Source: Centropus unirufus (Eukaryota > Chordata > Aves > Cuculiformes > Centropidae). Taken from it: DNA of 64,000 nucleotides. This document shows, piece after piece, positions 9,832-24,483 of the stretch (position 1 is its first letter; each line of letters begins with the position of its first letter). The stretch spans positions 785,657 through 849,656 of the forward strand of contig VYZI01000261.1 in assembly GCA_013397695.1 (NCBI GenBank), written 5' to 3'. The notes under the pieces were generated by a model. It did no database searches and was not told the origin of the DNA. It saw only the letters and a program-made list of their open reading frames with translations. The position numbers were made by a program, and so were the translations under genes.

Positions 9832-12800
9832 CCAAACCCCAGAATAAATAAAAATCTCTACCTTCCTCCTGCTCTTACCTTAGTGTTCCTGCAGTATTAT
9901 TTACTTTTTAAATGTAAAAATGTAGGAGAGAACTCCCCTGGTCCCTGCACTCTTGGAGATGTATGTCTTTTTCCTCCAGAGGAAGGCAGTACAAGACATT
10001 ATCTTCCATATTATCAGCTCAGGAAAGACAGAGAGAAGTAAAAGAGGGAGAGAAGCAGCCCTTGCACAGACTCTCACAGGAAGCTTGTGTTGCTGTCCAA
10101 ACGTCTTTAGCCTCATCTCTTTTGAGGCTATTGGCCAATGATGCTTCAACCTGCTTGCAGCCCACAGGTCTCTCACCTTTTTCATTAAGATGAAGACGAC
10201 GATGTGATAATGCAGGTACCAGGGCTGGAGTAGAAACTGCTGAGAAGGAACCTGGCTGCTGCATTTTCAACTTGTCTAGATCTCTTAATCCTCTTTGGCA
10301 TTCTCACTCACCAGAGGTGTGATGGTGTCCAGCAGGATATAATTCTCGATGATTTCCCTCAATAACCTTTCCACAGGTCAATCTTAGCAGAAATAAGAGT
10401 GCCTCTCTAGAGAGGGAGAATCACTGATATATTTGGGTATTTAGCAAATGTGCTGTCTGAAGCACCTGTCACTGATAACAGCAGAACAACACTGGTGCAG
10501 AGCTGCTAAAATTATCTCAGGTAGAGAACGATTTTTCAGTGCTATCCATTTTCCTGTTTTTTCTCAAGAGGCTTTTCAAATGTCATATCATCCTTACTAT
10601 TTAGCACAATAGTCTTTATGTTAAAACTAGATATAAAAATCAGCAAGCTTTAGCAGAGAATGCAGCTGTGCATATTTCACAGAGGGGCAATAATGAGAAT
10701 TAGTCAGTTATATTATTTTGTGGCAGCAGTGAGAGATTATTCTTTATTTTTGAGCATGGAGGCAAACTAAATGACAAAAATATCTTTACGGTGAAAAAAA
10801 AAGAAATCAATTGTATCTCTCCTGGCAATTTAAAATAAAACAATATATGGCATGATTTTCTACCTTCACTCCTTGTCTGCACAGAGGTCTGTACTACGTT
10901 AGACTTCTCAGATTGACTAGATGAGCACATCCTAATGAACTAAATCTTCAGGCTAAATGCAAAATAAAAGAAATAAAAATCACAGGAGTTAAGACCTGCA
11001 TAGTCAAGGTGGCTGCTCGCTTCTGGACCTGCTTGGAGAGCATTGCAACAATAAGCCTGGGTCTTTGAGTAGGGAGATTTTAGGAGCTTCAAAATGACAG
11101 TCTAGCAGAGAGGAGATATAGTTTGGAGCAAGACAATGGGAAGCATTGGTGCCACAGATTATTTTAAATACATATTTCCCTCTCTAAAAATTCTATCAAG
11201 CCAAACTAATCCAAACTAGTCCAAAACTGATATTTCAAACTGAAGCAACGCTAGCATAGGATTGTTTCCCTGATGGCCAATGTCTTCTGCTTTTCCAAAA
11301 TAAAAGAAGGTTTCATGCACCTGCAGAAGAGCTTCAGAGTTTTATCAGACATTTGGGACGCGTGGGATGATGAAATGCAGTGCCACTTTTAGCCTGAAAG
11401 GGTCTCAAACACTACACACACATATTCCTAGAGAACGCCTTATCTACTGAAGAATTTGTAGCCGGTTCCTGTCAGGGAAACTGAATGGAGAGCCCACAAG
11501 TGCCACATTATTTGAACAGCAAAAAATAACATAAGGCATATGATGTTCATCCCTTTTATTAGGTCCCTCTGGGACTGAGTTACTAATTAATAAATGAAAT
11601 CTAAAGAAAAAGATCATATACAAGATCATATGTAATCATATCAGCTTGCTCATATCAACATTTACTGTTTTGTGAAGCTGTCCGGTAATTCACACAGTTC
11701 CTGCCTTACTGATGATCCTGCTGAGCTATCTCACTGCTACATCCCATGCCTCCTCAGCACTCAGAACCAAACCTTTTCAGTGACCTGATCTCTGTGCTAT
11801 TTGGGATGAAGGGGTCGTGTTCTGTAAGGCCACTGATCCTATGGAAACCTAGAAGACCCATTCCTCTGCTGTTCTCTGCCGAATGCTTTTTAAAAGCGTA
11901 GGAGAATGAGGTATCTATTTTTGCCTATGGGCTGTAGTGAAGTTGTGTATACTAAAGCAGTGGGTAGTTCATAGTGCAAGCGTTTTCTGGAAAAAGAATA
12001 AAATTAAGACTTAGGCTTCAAGTCCTTGGTTTGCATCATTGATATTTGAATTTAAAACTGACACTTTTTATTACAATGCCCAAATCACAATCACTGTTGA
12101 TAAGGACAGCATTTCATCTATGGGGAATTATTCCACTGATTTACATGAGATTTTCCCGAATTTTGTGCTCAGCTGCATATTTTTTATTCCTTAAATACAG
12201 TTACATCTTTTTCTTCAAAGCCAGAATTTAATCCAAAGGGAAAACAAAATCTTTTGCCATGATAATTTATTTTAAAACAAGTTGTCTTCCTGGGCCTATT
12301 CAAATGATTACAGAATAAGAGATTGTCTAGTGGAATATAAAATAATATAAATTGTTATGCTTGGGTAGGGACTTCTTTCTTTGCCATGGGATGAAAATGT
12401 AAGAAGCAAGGCCTCAGTATGAACAGAAGAAAAATAACTTTTCCTTTCAAAACATGCATCCACAAGTGTTCTTTCTCTTTATTGATGAGTATATTTCCCA
12501 AGAATACCATAAGATGATTTCATAATATACACTTGGATATATCTTGGGTATAAAATAGATCCATGAAAAGATAGGTCTGTGTGTATATGGAAGCATAATT
12601 CCACTTGGCTGAACCTTTTGTATCGTGCAAATCTATTGCACCTTGATATAACATTGACATTCCAAGATGGATTCCACTGCTTCTCTTAGGGAAATGCACC
12701 TACCTTTCTGCATTTGTTTACATTGATAAAGAGGCCTCAAAAATGTGCTTTAATAATGAATGCTGTAATTCTACAATTCCTCACAGGTAACAAGGCAGAT

Positions 12801-15800
12801 TGTAAGGATATATGTGAAACAGTGGAGAGCAAAATAATCCCTCTCCTGTTCATTTAAAAAATTCATATTCCCCAAATGTGGTTCCATCAACTTCTATCAT
12901 GATTTATTTGCCAAAATGAGATCTTCTTCTCCTGTTCTTTTTATTCCTAGTTGGTCATTAATGCAGAAACAATTTCTGTATGGAAAAAGTTTTGGTATTT
13001 TTATTATAAAAGCAGTAGTGATGTTAAAAATTATAAGGTGCTGCTGATTCGCTACCAAGGGTTCTGAAATTCACACATTTCTCTCTCGCAAATCCCTGGT
13101 CTTTAGAGGACAAAATGACGTGTGCAACTATCTTTCTCTAAGGCCATCAGAAGTTGTAGTCATGCAAAGTTTCACATGGTTAGGGTCTTAAACATTAAAA
13201 AAATAAAGGAGTACAAGAAAAGATCCCTTCATGTGTACCTTCTCTTCTGTTCATCGCTAGATTATGAGCAATGAAAGATTCTTGGACACTTGTCATAGAA
13301 AGTGATTCATTGTAGTTATGTTTCAGAGGAACATGAGAATACACTGGTTAAATAACATAATTAGTGGTGAAACCATTTTTTTTTTCCTCAAAGACTATTA
13401 ATAGGTGTATCTAAGCATGTTCACTTCCCATTTGTCACAATAACGTTGACTACAAGAGGTTCTATTGCCTTATTGCCTTCTGTTTTATCACTGCACTTCT
13501 GAGCAGAGTAGTGTTCTATTTTATTTACACTTTACCATTGTTAGGTAGATGAAGACAAAACACAAGATCTTCACTTAGCTTTCTGCCCCAAAGAGAAAAC
13601 AACTCTCACACTTTTCAGCCTCCCCTCATATGACTTGTATTTTTTTTTAGGCTGGTATCCATTGATAGTGCTTTTACATTACTTTATATCCAAATTTTGA
13701 TGTGGAGAAAAATAAGTTTCCATTTCCAATTATAGCTCCAAAAATGAGGAAAAAATTTTGTTGTGCTTCTTTGGTTAGGAATTTTCTAAATAAGCATGAA
13801 CTACTTTTTTATACCCAAAGAACGGGGGAGGTTGACTATTTTGACACTTCCTAAAAAAAATAAATAATATAAAACAGACAGAGTGTTAACACAACAATCT
13901 GATAACCTATTTGTGACATAAAGATTACAACATTTTGAAAAACTTTATTTCAAAGATCTGTGGTAAAAAAAAAAACCTATTCAACTAATTAAGGTCATGA
14001 TGATAAGTTTCTTTAGACTATTCTCTGTCATCACCAGACCAATTACGAGGAAGTATTATTTAGACAAAGATGACAAAGAAAATATTCAGTAGACCCTATG
14101 TGAGTATATTTCTGGAAGAAAAGCTGAAGGAAGGAAACCATGGTTTAAATCTGTTTTCTAATGACTAAATAAAAAAAAATATTCCCAAAGTCTCATCATT
14201 TGGGGGATATGACTATGAATAAACAGTTGAAAAGTTATTTCCATTCCTGTTGCTTAAAATATGTATTCTCTCATAATATTCTATGCTTTGTGATGTCTGT
14301 TATCACTATTTAAATTGTACTAAGCTGGTATTTCTACATATGAATTTCAAGCAACCCACTTGCTAATTTAATCTTCTTAGTATTAATATTCACAACTGTT
14401 ACAAGCTAAGTCCTGCACCTCATTTAATAGTCTCTGTTGATACAACTTTGTGTTGGAGACTAGTGAAATTATATAAATTCCTTAAGACCTCAGTTCCCAG
14501 TCTCTACACTGGAGATGACAGAACCTTGTAACCCCTTTCTGCCACAGAAATGCTCTATTTTCTTCACAGTTATAGGAACAGCTGAGCTACAAACTGCTGG
14601 AATCTGAGATGCTCTCCCACAAACTAAGTAACTTCATTATTTTCCTGATATTACCTTTGTTCTCTAATCTTTTGTTTTGGGCCACTGTCTGTGATAGGAT
14701 ATAGTATTAAATGGTCTGACACAATACAACTGCTCCTGTTTTATTATCCCAAATCACTGCCTACAGCAATGCAGTTTGGATTAGATTCCTGGTTTAAAAG
14801 CTTTTTAGGAAAAAAAAGAAATGTGAAAGAAATGGAAAGAAATGTGAAGAAAATAATAGGACTCTTCTATTTATACTGCCAATGAATACCATTATATAAC
14901 TACATAAAATTGTCATTCATTATCTGTTTCTTGGCAGACGTACACAAAACCAGAATTATCCTAGACTTTATTGTGAGCAAAATTATATCTTCTTTTCACT
15001 AATTTGGTTCATAGGCATCTTTAAGTTTTCATACTGCTTAAATAGATTAAAAAAAAAGGTTAGCTGTATATTTATTTGTTCATTTACTTATTTAAAATAA
15101 ACCCTACTTTCATCATTCAATTTCTTGTACATGGAGAATATTGCTATAACAAAAAATACTTAAGGCCATGTTCAACACTGGGAATAACTAATCACATGAA
15201 GTAACATTATCTTGAGAGAAGCAAGAAACTTTGTTAAAAATGTCACTCAGACTGTGTTAGAGACAATACACAGGGCTTTAGTGATAATGACAGGTCTGCT
15301 GCAAAAGCTGTAAATTATCAAGATGAGTCTGTCCTCAGATGAGTATGAGTGATTAGCATTTTATTGGCCTTTTGTCAACTTCAATAATGTTGTTTGAAAA
15401 TTATATTCAGAAAGCAATGTTTGAAATGCTGAATTTAGAGATGCTGTTCAGGTATTCAAATCCAATATAAACAGATATTCTTACCTCTAACATCCTTAGC
15501 ATTGCAATTACCAATTTCAGAAATATTCAGATATTGGTAGTCTTCTATAACAGAAATTAATCCCTCTAATAAAATAAGTGCACAGCAAAAGATGCTGTTA
15601 TGATGTATGGGCTGAGATTAGTTAGAAACTCCATAGCAACAAGCCATTTTTATTTACCACTTAGGATTTTGAGAACGAGCTTTTCAAAGCTACTTAAGGG
15701 CCAAGTATGCTCAATTCTCATTAATTTTATAGGTGATTGGGTATCCAAATCCCTTTGGAAAGCAGAATAGCTATTTTTCCAAAGTCCAACAAGCATCTGT

Positions 15801-17585
15801 GTCTGGGTATTTTGCCTTGGGACCATAATTTGTACATGTCCGAGACACTTGAAGAATGATTTTTACCATTAATTTTTTATGCAAAAAGTCAGGAATTGAC
15901 ACTCATTCAATATGCATATGAAGCTAAAATGGAAACTTTGATCTAACAGCTCGTGATATGAACAAAGATAGAAAGTGAGCAAGGAACAGACAGGGAAAGA
16001 TTTTCTGTTCTGTAATATATTTTACTTCAGGGCAGAAAATCTTCTATCACAAGGCAAAAGGACCCCTGGTCAATAACACAAAAGCCATGAAATAGACTAG
16101 TAAAGCCAAAGTTTTTTATTTGTCTTTTTTTTTCTCTCAGAAATCCGCACTAAATCCATTAAGTCTTAAAAAATTCTTACAAAGCTGTTCTTAAGACAAG
16201 TTTTTCTACCTCAGAATGTGGAGTTAACTTTCTTGCTTGCCTTTATCAGGAGTGAAAACTAAGAGTGGTAATGCTAAGAAAAATTTCTCACAGATCTGGT
16301 GTACTTCTAGCAGAAATAGAAGTAGGTTAGATTACAGACAGTACTTTATATAAACAATAATGATTTCTTAGTATTTTTTTCTGGAACTTTTGTCTTTGTA
16401 ATGGCTGTGGATTTGGAATAAAGCTATATGAATTTCAGCGGAGCAGGTGATGATTGAGATGTGGGTGAATAGCAACCAGAAGTAGAGGTTCAAAAATTGG
16501 CTGTTATATTCTTAGAAAAAAAGATTATTTTATAAAATCGCAACATTAAAAAAAAAATAAAGGCAGTCTTTTTAATTATTTATGTATATCATGGGAAGTG
16601 GTTTTTTTTCCTTCAGTTATTTGGAATGTTTTGTTTTGCTTTGTTTTTTTCCTAAGTCTCGTATTTGTTTCTAAATCTCATATTTGTTCATAGGAGCTGG
16701 TACTTCCAGTAGGTGCTTCTATGGTGTCATGCTAGGAGCTGTCAGTGCCTGGCTATAGCCTAAGTCACAAGCTGTCAGCCAACAAAGAATTGGCCATAAT
16801 AGATGACACAGTGAAGGAACATTTGCCTTGATCCATTAAGTGCCAAACAGTCCTTCTCTCTGACCAGTCTCATTTCCCTGCAGCTATCCATTCTCTAAGA
16901 CAGCTCTCATGGGATTTCCAGTTTGACATTCTGCTTAACCCCATAGTGACATATCTGTTTTTCCCATCATGTTCAGTTCTGCATCCACACCAAATATTAT
17001 GAGAATTGGAAGAAAAAATAGATTCATTTCTGAATTAATTTGTTCTTATGACTCGAGTTTATGCTGCCTGATAAGTGGCTTTTGGAAAATGGAACAACAA
17101 ATATAAAGAATAGGACAAATTGTAAAGAGAGGTTTTTCCACTTTTCCTCTTCTGCTCTTTTTATTTTCTTTTTGCTTTTTTCCTCCCTGTAATTTGACTT
17201 TAAGCACTTTGAGGAAAGGATTGTTTCTTTGTTCTCTATTTGCAGGGAGGTCCACATTTCTACTGAGCATTCAGCTTCTGCACCATTCTTTGGTCAGGGC
17301 AGGGAATGAAGTGCTACTCTAACCCACAGTGTGCTGTGGCTTCATATCGCCCACACAGCACATCAGTTTGAAAACATTTCTAATTAACATCTAATTTTGG
17401 ATTAATTTCTGATTCCCTCCTCTGGGCTTCTGTAATGAGATCGTGAGTTACATTAGCAGAAAGTTTATACTTCAAATGTATCTACATGACAGAACCTCCT
17501 AGGTAGTTAACTGACAACAGGATTAAAAAAAATATCCAAAACAAGCAAGCAAAAAACCCCAAAACCTACTCATTTGTTAGACATC
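9832..17585. other. AT-rich non-coding sequence (about 7.7 kb)
   Basis: I see no gene and no recognised transposon. Frames at 9901-10270 on both strands overlap each other in a somewhat GC-richer patch. The remaining frames are short and AT-driven. Scattered homopolymers occur (for example near 13376, 13966 and 16545). No CpG-rich promoter-like block is seen. Confidence 0.6.
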
Positions 17586-17619
17586 NNNNNNNNNNNNNNN
17601 NNNNNNNNNNNNNNNNNNN
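17586..17619. other. Assembly gap (34 N)
   Basis: A run of N interrupts the sequence just after a short A/C-rich stretch (AAAACCCCAAAACC-like). That setting suggests a simple repeat collapsed or was left unresolved here. Confidence 0.98.
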
Positions 17620-18754
17620 CTAAATACTTTCAGCTCCCAGCAGTTTTTTCCTCGTCTCTCTTTCCATGTATTAAGAAGCCGAGTGTTATTAATATGTTGT
17701 TCCTATTTTCCTTCCTTACCAAGAGCATTACATTGACGTGGGAAAGTGGAGAGTTTTACTAAATAAAATGCCTGCAGTTCAAAATCTACATTCTTAAGTA
17801 ATTCCATCTAAATTATTTGGTAAACCCCAGAGCTTTTGGAGTAAACATATATTTCAAATATAGAATTAATGCAAAGGTAAACATCAGATGAGCTGCTCTT
17901 TTTTACCCACTCATATGCAGGAATCATTGTGTGGCACTAAAATTTGTATTCTTCATAAATCTCGGTACAGATTTCTTCAAAAGACCTAAATCCAGTTTCC
18001 TTTTCCACATGCACACAGTTTGTTTCTGAAGAGATATAGGGCTAACGTACACTGATACTATCCTGGCAAAATTAATAAATAAATATCTAAGGGCAGGTTT
18101 CATTTGTAAAAGGATTTTAATGGATGAAAGAACATGAACTTTCAACTCAGGCACGCAAATAAAAAATCTGACTTATCAGCCAAAGATCATATCTTAAACT
18201 TCAAGGTCCATCCTTAAGTTCATCCTTTCATCACATTCATCTTGAATCTATACTTTCCAGATAAACATGAAGGTAAATATCCTAATCTTTTTCCCAGTTA
18301 CAGAGAGATTCCTTCAGAAAGCATTGCTGACCTTTTCTTGACTGAACCACACTGTAGAGGCAATGTTTGAAGTATAAGCCTGAAGTGTGGATGGATTCTT
18401 GTACACTTGCCAGATGGAAGTGTTCAATGTTGCCTAGGTGAAATCCACATTTAGAATCTCAGGTTTTCTTCAATAAAGCCGTATGTCTACTTGTTTCAGT
18501 GCCTAGAATATGTCTGATATACCAGAGGCCTGCAGATATATGTTTAGCTGGAGCTACAAGTGCAGGCCAGCTGAAATATCCAAAGGTGTGCAATGACAGA
18601 ATCCTGAGCTCCGTCTCCTTTGCCCTGATGAGAGATCTTTAATATTCAGCTCACATTAAGACACTTATGCTTTGGTAGTTTACCATCAAATTGATTACCA
18701 ACTCACATATTTAAATATCTGTTTCTTTCCCCTGTCCCCTTCAGGGGAAGAGTC
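17620..18754. other. AT-rich non-coding sequence
   Basis: No gene or repeat is recognised. The last 40 bases before the LTR fragment are CCCCT-rich and may belong to the same element, but I could not align them from memory. Confidence 0.5.
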
Positions 18755-19035
18755 CAGAGTAAAGGGATGAAGGTGTTAAAGGGAGACAGGGTGAGATGTC
18801 TCAGTTTTGGTTTTGTTTCTCACGAGCCAAATCTAATAAATGCAATTAGTTTCCCCAAGTCTAGTCTCTTTTGCCAATGATAGTAACTTGTAAGTGATCT
18901 TATTTTTATCTCAGCCCATGAGACGTCTCATCCTTTTTTCTCCTCATATCGTGTAATGAAAAGAGAGTGAGGGTGCAGCTTGGGGGGTGGGGAGAAGGTA
19001 GTATCAGCCAGAAAACCAAGGTCAACCCATGACAC
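18755..19035 (+). mobile_element. LTR fragment, 3' part (avian ERV-type, family A)
   Basis: This matches, from memory, the 3' portion of a long terminal repeat common in bird genomes. In order it shows TTTTGGTTTTGTTTCTCA, an AATAAA poly(A) signal at 18835-18840, the block TTTCCCCAAGTCTAGTCT, a TTATCTCAGCCCATGAG block, a GAGAGTGAGGGTGCAGCTT-type block, and an end resembling GTCAACCCATGACAC. The 5' part (U3 and the promoter side) is missing. It lies in the same orientation as the related fragments at 26965 and 58690. It holds no viral coding frame. The family name is not certain. Confidence 0.75.
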
Positions 19036-22000
19036 TCATAAACACACATATACAGAGAAGAGGGAAATCCAGAAAAATAATTAGGAAGACAATTAATAAG
19101 ATGATAAAAACTTCCAGGAATTTTCAGACAAATGTACTGATGTAAATTGTTTATGTCATACTTTGATCCACTTGTCTCTCAGTTTTACCATGTTCCTCTG
19201 ATCATCTAGAGGTATCCATTCCTCCCCTACACCTCCATATGTCATACACAATTCCAGGATGGTTTTCCCTTGCACCACATAATGTGTCCTGTGACATTGG
19301 GCAGCGAACTCATTTAGTAAGTGCGGTTACCCAAATTGTAGCTTCTGTTTCACCATTGAGTTAGTGCCACCGTTGGCCCATAGGACTGAGGCTCTCCCAA
19401 ATCAGAATTACCAAGTGCTAGGGCAAGGACTTATCTGTGACTAATGAGGCTCCCCTACATTTCTTGTGCCTCTGAGCTACTCTGTACGGAGACAAGTTTC
19501 ATATCCCATAAACTGACAATGTTAAACAGCTTGACTTCTTTCTCACGCCAAGCCTCTACGGCTTTTACAGCTCAGACATCCTCCTGTCTTGCCCATAGAC
19601 CTTAATTTCATAATAATTTTCAGAGTATTTCTAGTTTAGACACCATGAAAGGCAATGGGACAGTAAGTAACTTTGTAAGTATTTCTGAGAGCACTGTGTC
19701 CTTGTTGTGGAAGAGAGGAGAGGAAAGGGACAGAAGATAGAACTTTAAACTGAAGAAATTAGCACCCAGATATCTCAGAAGTTAACTAGTCTGAATATAT
19801 ATTATTGTATGACATTGGAAGCTAGAGAATCCCATTCCCTCCTCTTAGAACTCTTCTATCTTAGCAAGGCTTTTGTTAAAAATAAAATAAAAAGGGAGAG
19901 AAACAATCAATAGAACTGAACATATATGTCCCATGATGTTAAAAGGCATTTGACTACTGAAGTCACTGTTTTCTGCTGTGTTCTGAAAGCAGCAGTCAAA
20001 TGCTGTGATTTTTGAAAGAGGAGCATCAGACTTTTGACCCCAGTAGTCAGTTTAGGATAGAAGACACAGAAATATACAACTGAATTCCAGAGAGAGAATA
20101 TATAAGAAAATGTATATTTGTTCTTTGCAGTTCTGTAATGATAGATGCCTTACACACATTTTTCTTTTTCATTAGGAGCTAAAGACAATGCTCAAAAAAA
20201 CCCTATTTTGTCTCTATGTAATTTGGGAAGGACTGTGTAATTAACAGAAATATTTCTCCTAAGCTTTTAAATATCTGCCATCCTCTGTGTAGATGTTCTG
20301 TAGTTTATAGATACTATTAAATTCTACCGTGGAATATCAGAATGTGGGTGTATTTCCATAGCTATTGTATGTTTTTTTGAATTCAAAAGCAACTTTATCT
20401 TTTTAGTAGATCCGGTGACACAGAGTCAAAAAAGGCTGAAATTAAATGCCACACAACAAAGACAATAACTGAGACTAGAGCTGAGGTGTTCAGTGTCGTT
20501 AGTAAACTTCTAGTTAGATGTTCATTATGTCTTCTATATATGCTTTTGAACTGCACTTTTCATCCTGTTTCAACTACTCTCTGTTGCTGTTTTTTGTTTT
20601 GTATTTTTTTTTCAAAAATGCCTTATATTCTTTGGTTTTGTTGCTTTTGGCTTTTTTCTTTTTAGTTTATTTTTTTTTACCACTGTCAAACACTTAATTG
20701 TGAACTCTGAACAAATACATATTTTAGGGCTGGATTAAAGTGGAGATGGGGGAACTGCTTGCCATACTTTGCTTTTTAGAAAGGTAGATTTATTTTAGAT
20801 ATAAAAATTCCTTGCAGCTTTAACAGAAAGGCATTTAGAAGGAAAGCTGGAGTGATTAATTATTACACAGTAGACAGTTAAATATTTATTAAATACAGGT
20901 GATGCATACTGTAGTGAACAAGTAATGTGCACATGAATTGAGTTTATTATCATTAGGACAATAACTGCATCCTCAAATTGAATGAGGCAACTGGCAAGTG
21001 TTTAAGATGCCTTTTCCCAAGAGAGCTTGAAGCTTTATGTAAGATATTAAAGCCCAGGAAAATCTATTTAAATAGTAGGCAATAAATTTTTTTGGTAGAA
21101 AGAACCACTTCTTCCTACACGGTGGCCATTTGAAACCCTCAGGCTGATGTCAGAACATATAATCAGAACATTTGTTTGTGTATACATGAAAGATCAAACA
21201 AAATTCGCTGAAATGACCTCTGACTTACAGCTGAGAAAGGCCATGAACATCTTTTTCTCGGTGGCAGAAAATGTTTCACCAAAAAAGATCTTTGACATTT
21301 ACTTCTTCGTTCCAAAACACTACTTTTTAGGTCTTCATAGTCCACAGAAGCAAAATTCACATATTACTGAGTTCCAAAAGTCAGTGGTGAGAAAGTGGGA
21401 CTGGCTTAATAGCAATGCATAATTGTCTTCCATTTCTTTAACTTCTGTTAAGCCTTTCCTAGAGATACTAGTTACTGTCTCTAACTTTTCAAGAGGGACT
21501 AATAGCCTAGATACAGATCCATATGCTGTACAGGTAATGGGCATGATCTTTCTTCAAGCTATCTCTCAGTTGACATGATTATCTCAGCCTGGAGTTTTTA
21601 TCATGAATTTATTCTTGGACTTGAGAATTTCTATCCCTTCTTGAGAGTTGAAGAAGATTTTGTGAAACCCCCGGGCTTTTCAAAGACTGCTTGCCCTTTC
21701 TACACTGATTAATATCATTAAATATAGCATTACTTCCTACAAACTTTGACGCTGTTATACCTTGTGTACCACCAATACAACTATTGTAAATGGTAAAACT
21801 AATGAGTGCAGTAGGGACAAAAGACATGATATAGTGTTGATAAAATAAGCTACATTTGTCTTCTATAGCACAGCCTGTGAATGTGCAATGGCAGTGAGGA
21901 AACCTCTAAGGAATGATGCATTTCAGGCAGAAACAAATCTCAGCAAAAATGTCTTTCCCTCTTGAGTGTAAAAGAAACATTTCACAATAGAAGCGATATC

Positions 22001-24359
22001 AGAGAAAATGAGGGCTAGGAATAAACATAGACATCTAGTGCCACTTAGGTTCCCTGAAAGTATGTAAGGTTTCCACACGACCGGCAAAATGACAGTGATT
22101 GTGAATCCTTCTCCTTTTGAATTATGAGGCTCCAGTGAAGGATTGTTTATGAGGCACAGAGAAGTGTATGAGCCTGGGAAACAGACGGAAACAACTGTGG
22201 GTAAAGGGAAGCAACAGTAGTACCATTTCCAACACTAAGACAGGAGGACATTACATACAAAGGGAAAACACTGATGAGAAGATCAAATGCAGGTAGTAGA
22301 GGCTATTGATGCTGTTGACAATTGGACCTGTTCAGTAATTTATTTGGAATCTCAGACCCTTAGCCTTTTCCAGCTACTAAAAAATATGTGCTTTGGAACA
22401 TAAGAATAACTGCATGGTTACTGCTATGGGGTAGTTCAAGTAGTCATTCCATTAAAAAAAATAAATCAAAAAATAAGATAATAGCAAAAAAAAGAAGTGT
22501 AGCTTTTAAAAGATAAAGTCATCTTCATTTTGATTCAAAGAATTTTTCAAGAATAAAGGATTAAAATGTATTCCGTGTATTAAGAGTGTTTCTGTGCTCC
22601 AAGAGGCTTTCCTTTGGGTGCTATGAGACGGTTTATTATCCATTATCTGTAACACAAAGATAATGAAAGTGGTTCTATTGTACTCTGTGTGAAACCCACA
22701 GGAATACTAGGATTTGACAGTCATGATATATCTCAGTTAGTTTCTAATGTGTAAAACCATCACAAATCATAGAGAAGACAGTCTGTTGGTTAAATAAGTC
22801 TACAAAGTAAGATGATAGAGTTCTTCATTTATCTTCATTGAAACAGCTTAGCTGTGTAGTTGATAAAATAAATCTAGTCCTATTCAGAACCTCTCCTCTC
22901 TGTCCATAGTAAGCAAGCAGTTTCTATTTGACTGTATTAATTCTTATGCAGCCCTGCTCACCCATAATATTGGGATAACTTCTATTAGCACAATGAATAA
23001 AGAGACTAATGTGTCAAATGTAGCTCATTTTCTTGCTCATCCTCTCCTAGAGGAGAGAATTGTGTATGCAGTGAAATGTTCTGAATGGAACAGATTTTTG
23101 TTGTTTTTTTTTTCTTTTCTGTGTCCACGAAAGAGATGATAGGTCAAAGAAATGCAACAGGAGATGGAATGGTTCATTATGACTGTATTCTTTCAGAGAA
23201 ACTCATTGTAGTACTGAAGAATAATGTCATGAAATTCCATGAACTTCACAGTTATATAGGAAGTTTACTGGTGCCAATGGACCAGAGATATTGACCTCAG
23301 TCTTAGAGCCTCTGTTTTCTAAAAGTGCCCGTTTCTCTCCAATGGCTATAAAGACACTTGAAGTATGTGCACATATAAACAACGCAAATTTTAAGGTTAA
23401 ACAAGATAAGTATATCCTCCCTCCCTTGGGGATGATAAAATCCAGGATTTTGAATTTAACTTGAGGTTCAATGACAAGCAGTAATAAAACCAGACAATTA
23501 TATTTGTTATGTCTCCTAGTCACACCAGATCCAATGCAGAGAGTATCTGCAACTAATGATTTAATTCTAAGCTGCATTTCATTGCTTTAAATCAGCCACG
23601 AAGTAAGAAAACCATGAACGACAGTCATTTCTAGATTAGTGTTAAGCCTGGAGCCTAGAGAAAAATAGAAAGCACCACTCAGAAATCTGGATCAGTAAAG
23701 AGTCTAAAATCAACAAGGAGTGCAGAAAGAGTAATACACTATAGACCATGTTGCCCAAATATAGATATTAACTCTTTAGCCAACAGCTTTTCCTTAGTAG
23801 CAACTTTTTTAAGTGCTTTTCTCTGTACATCAGCATCATCATTGACCTATTTGGTACAAAATTTAATTTTAACAAACTGTTTTTCTTCTCAGAACTGAAG
23901 TTTCTTTCCAAGCACTTTGACATGTGTACTGAAGTATTATAGAAATATATATGGTGAACGATTATTGATATCTGTCTATATAATTTTATGACTGTATTTA
24001 AATGCCATACAGGAGCAGAGTGATGGTTGATCTTTGGTATAATTTTCCACCGTATTCTTTGGATGTACCTCAATACCAAGACATTCCCTTGGAAATATGA
24101 CAGATGTGTCAAATGACTCAGGGAGGTCTAAGATAAGAACGTCTCTCTGTTAATCACCCTTGATAGTAGCAAACCATCTATCATGCTGTCAAGACTTTTC
24201 ATGTGCTGGTTTTGAACTGGATTATATCAAGTCTAGGGCATTAGATGGAATTTTTCTAGCTTGATATTGACTTTGTACTTGTATTTATGTGAAATTCCAG
24301 TGAAAAAAAGAGGCTTGATACTTTGAAATCATTTATAAAGACACAATAGTGGTTAGCAA
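19036..24359. other. AT-rich non-coding sequence (about 5.3 kb)
   Basis: No gene, RNA gene or transposon is recognised. A 91-codon plus-strand frame (21147-21422) overlaps a minus-strand frame and has no known motif. T-rich runs occur near 20590-20690. Confidence 0.6.
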
Positions 24360-24483
24360 AACACACATACACACACACACACACACAAAAAAAAAACCAA
24401 CAAACCAAAACCCCCAAACCAACCAAACCAATGATAAATGCTTAAGGAAGAGAAAGAAGAAGAACAAACAAACAAACAAACAA
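24360..24483 (+). repeat. Compound microsatellite: (CA)n, A-run, C/A-rich, (AAAC)n
   Basis: A (CA) array (about 24361-24387) passes into a run of ten A, then into CAAAC/CCAAA-type imperfect units to about 24431. After 30 bases of unrelated sequence an (AAAC)n array follows at 24464-24483. The composition suggests slippage-driven growth and likely length variation. Confidence 0.95.

Noticed and set aside
21147..21422. Plus-strand 91-codon frame
   Set aside because: No motif, overlapped by a minus-strand frame, no upstream promoter or splice evidence.
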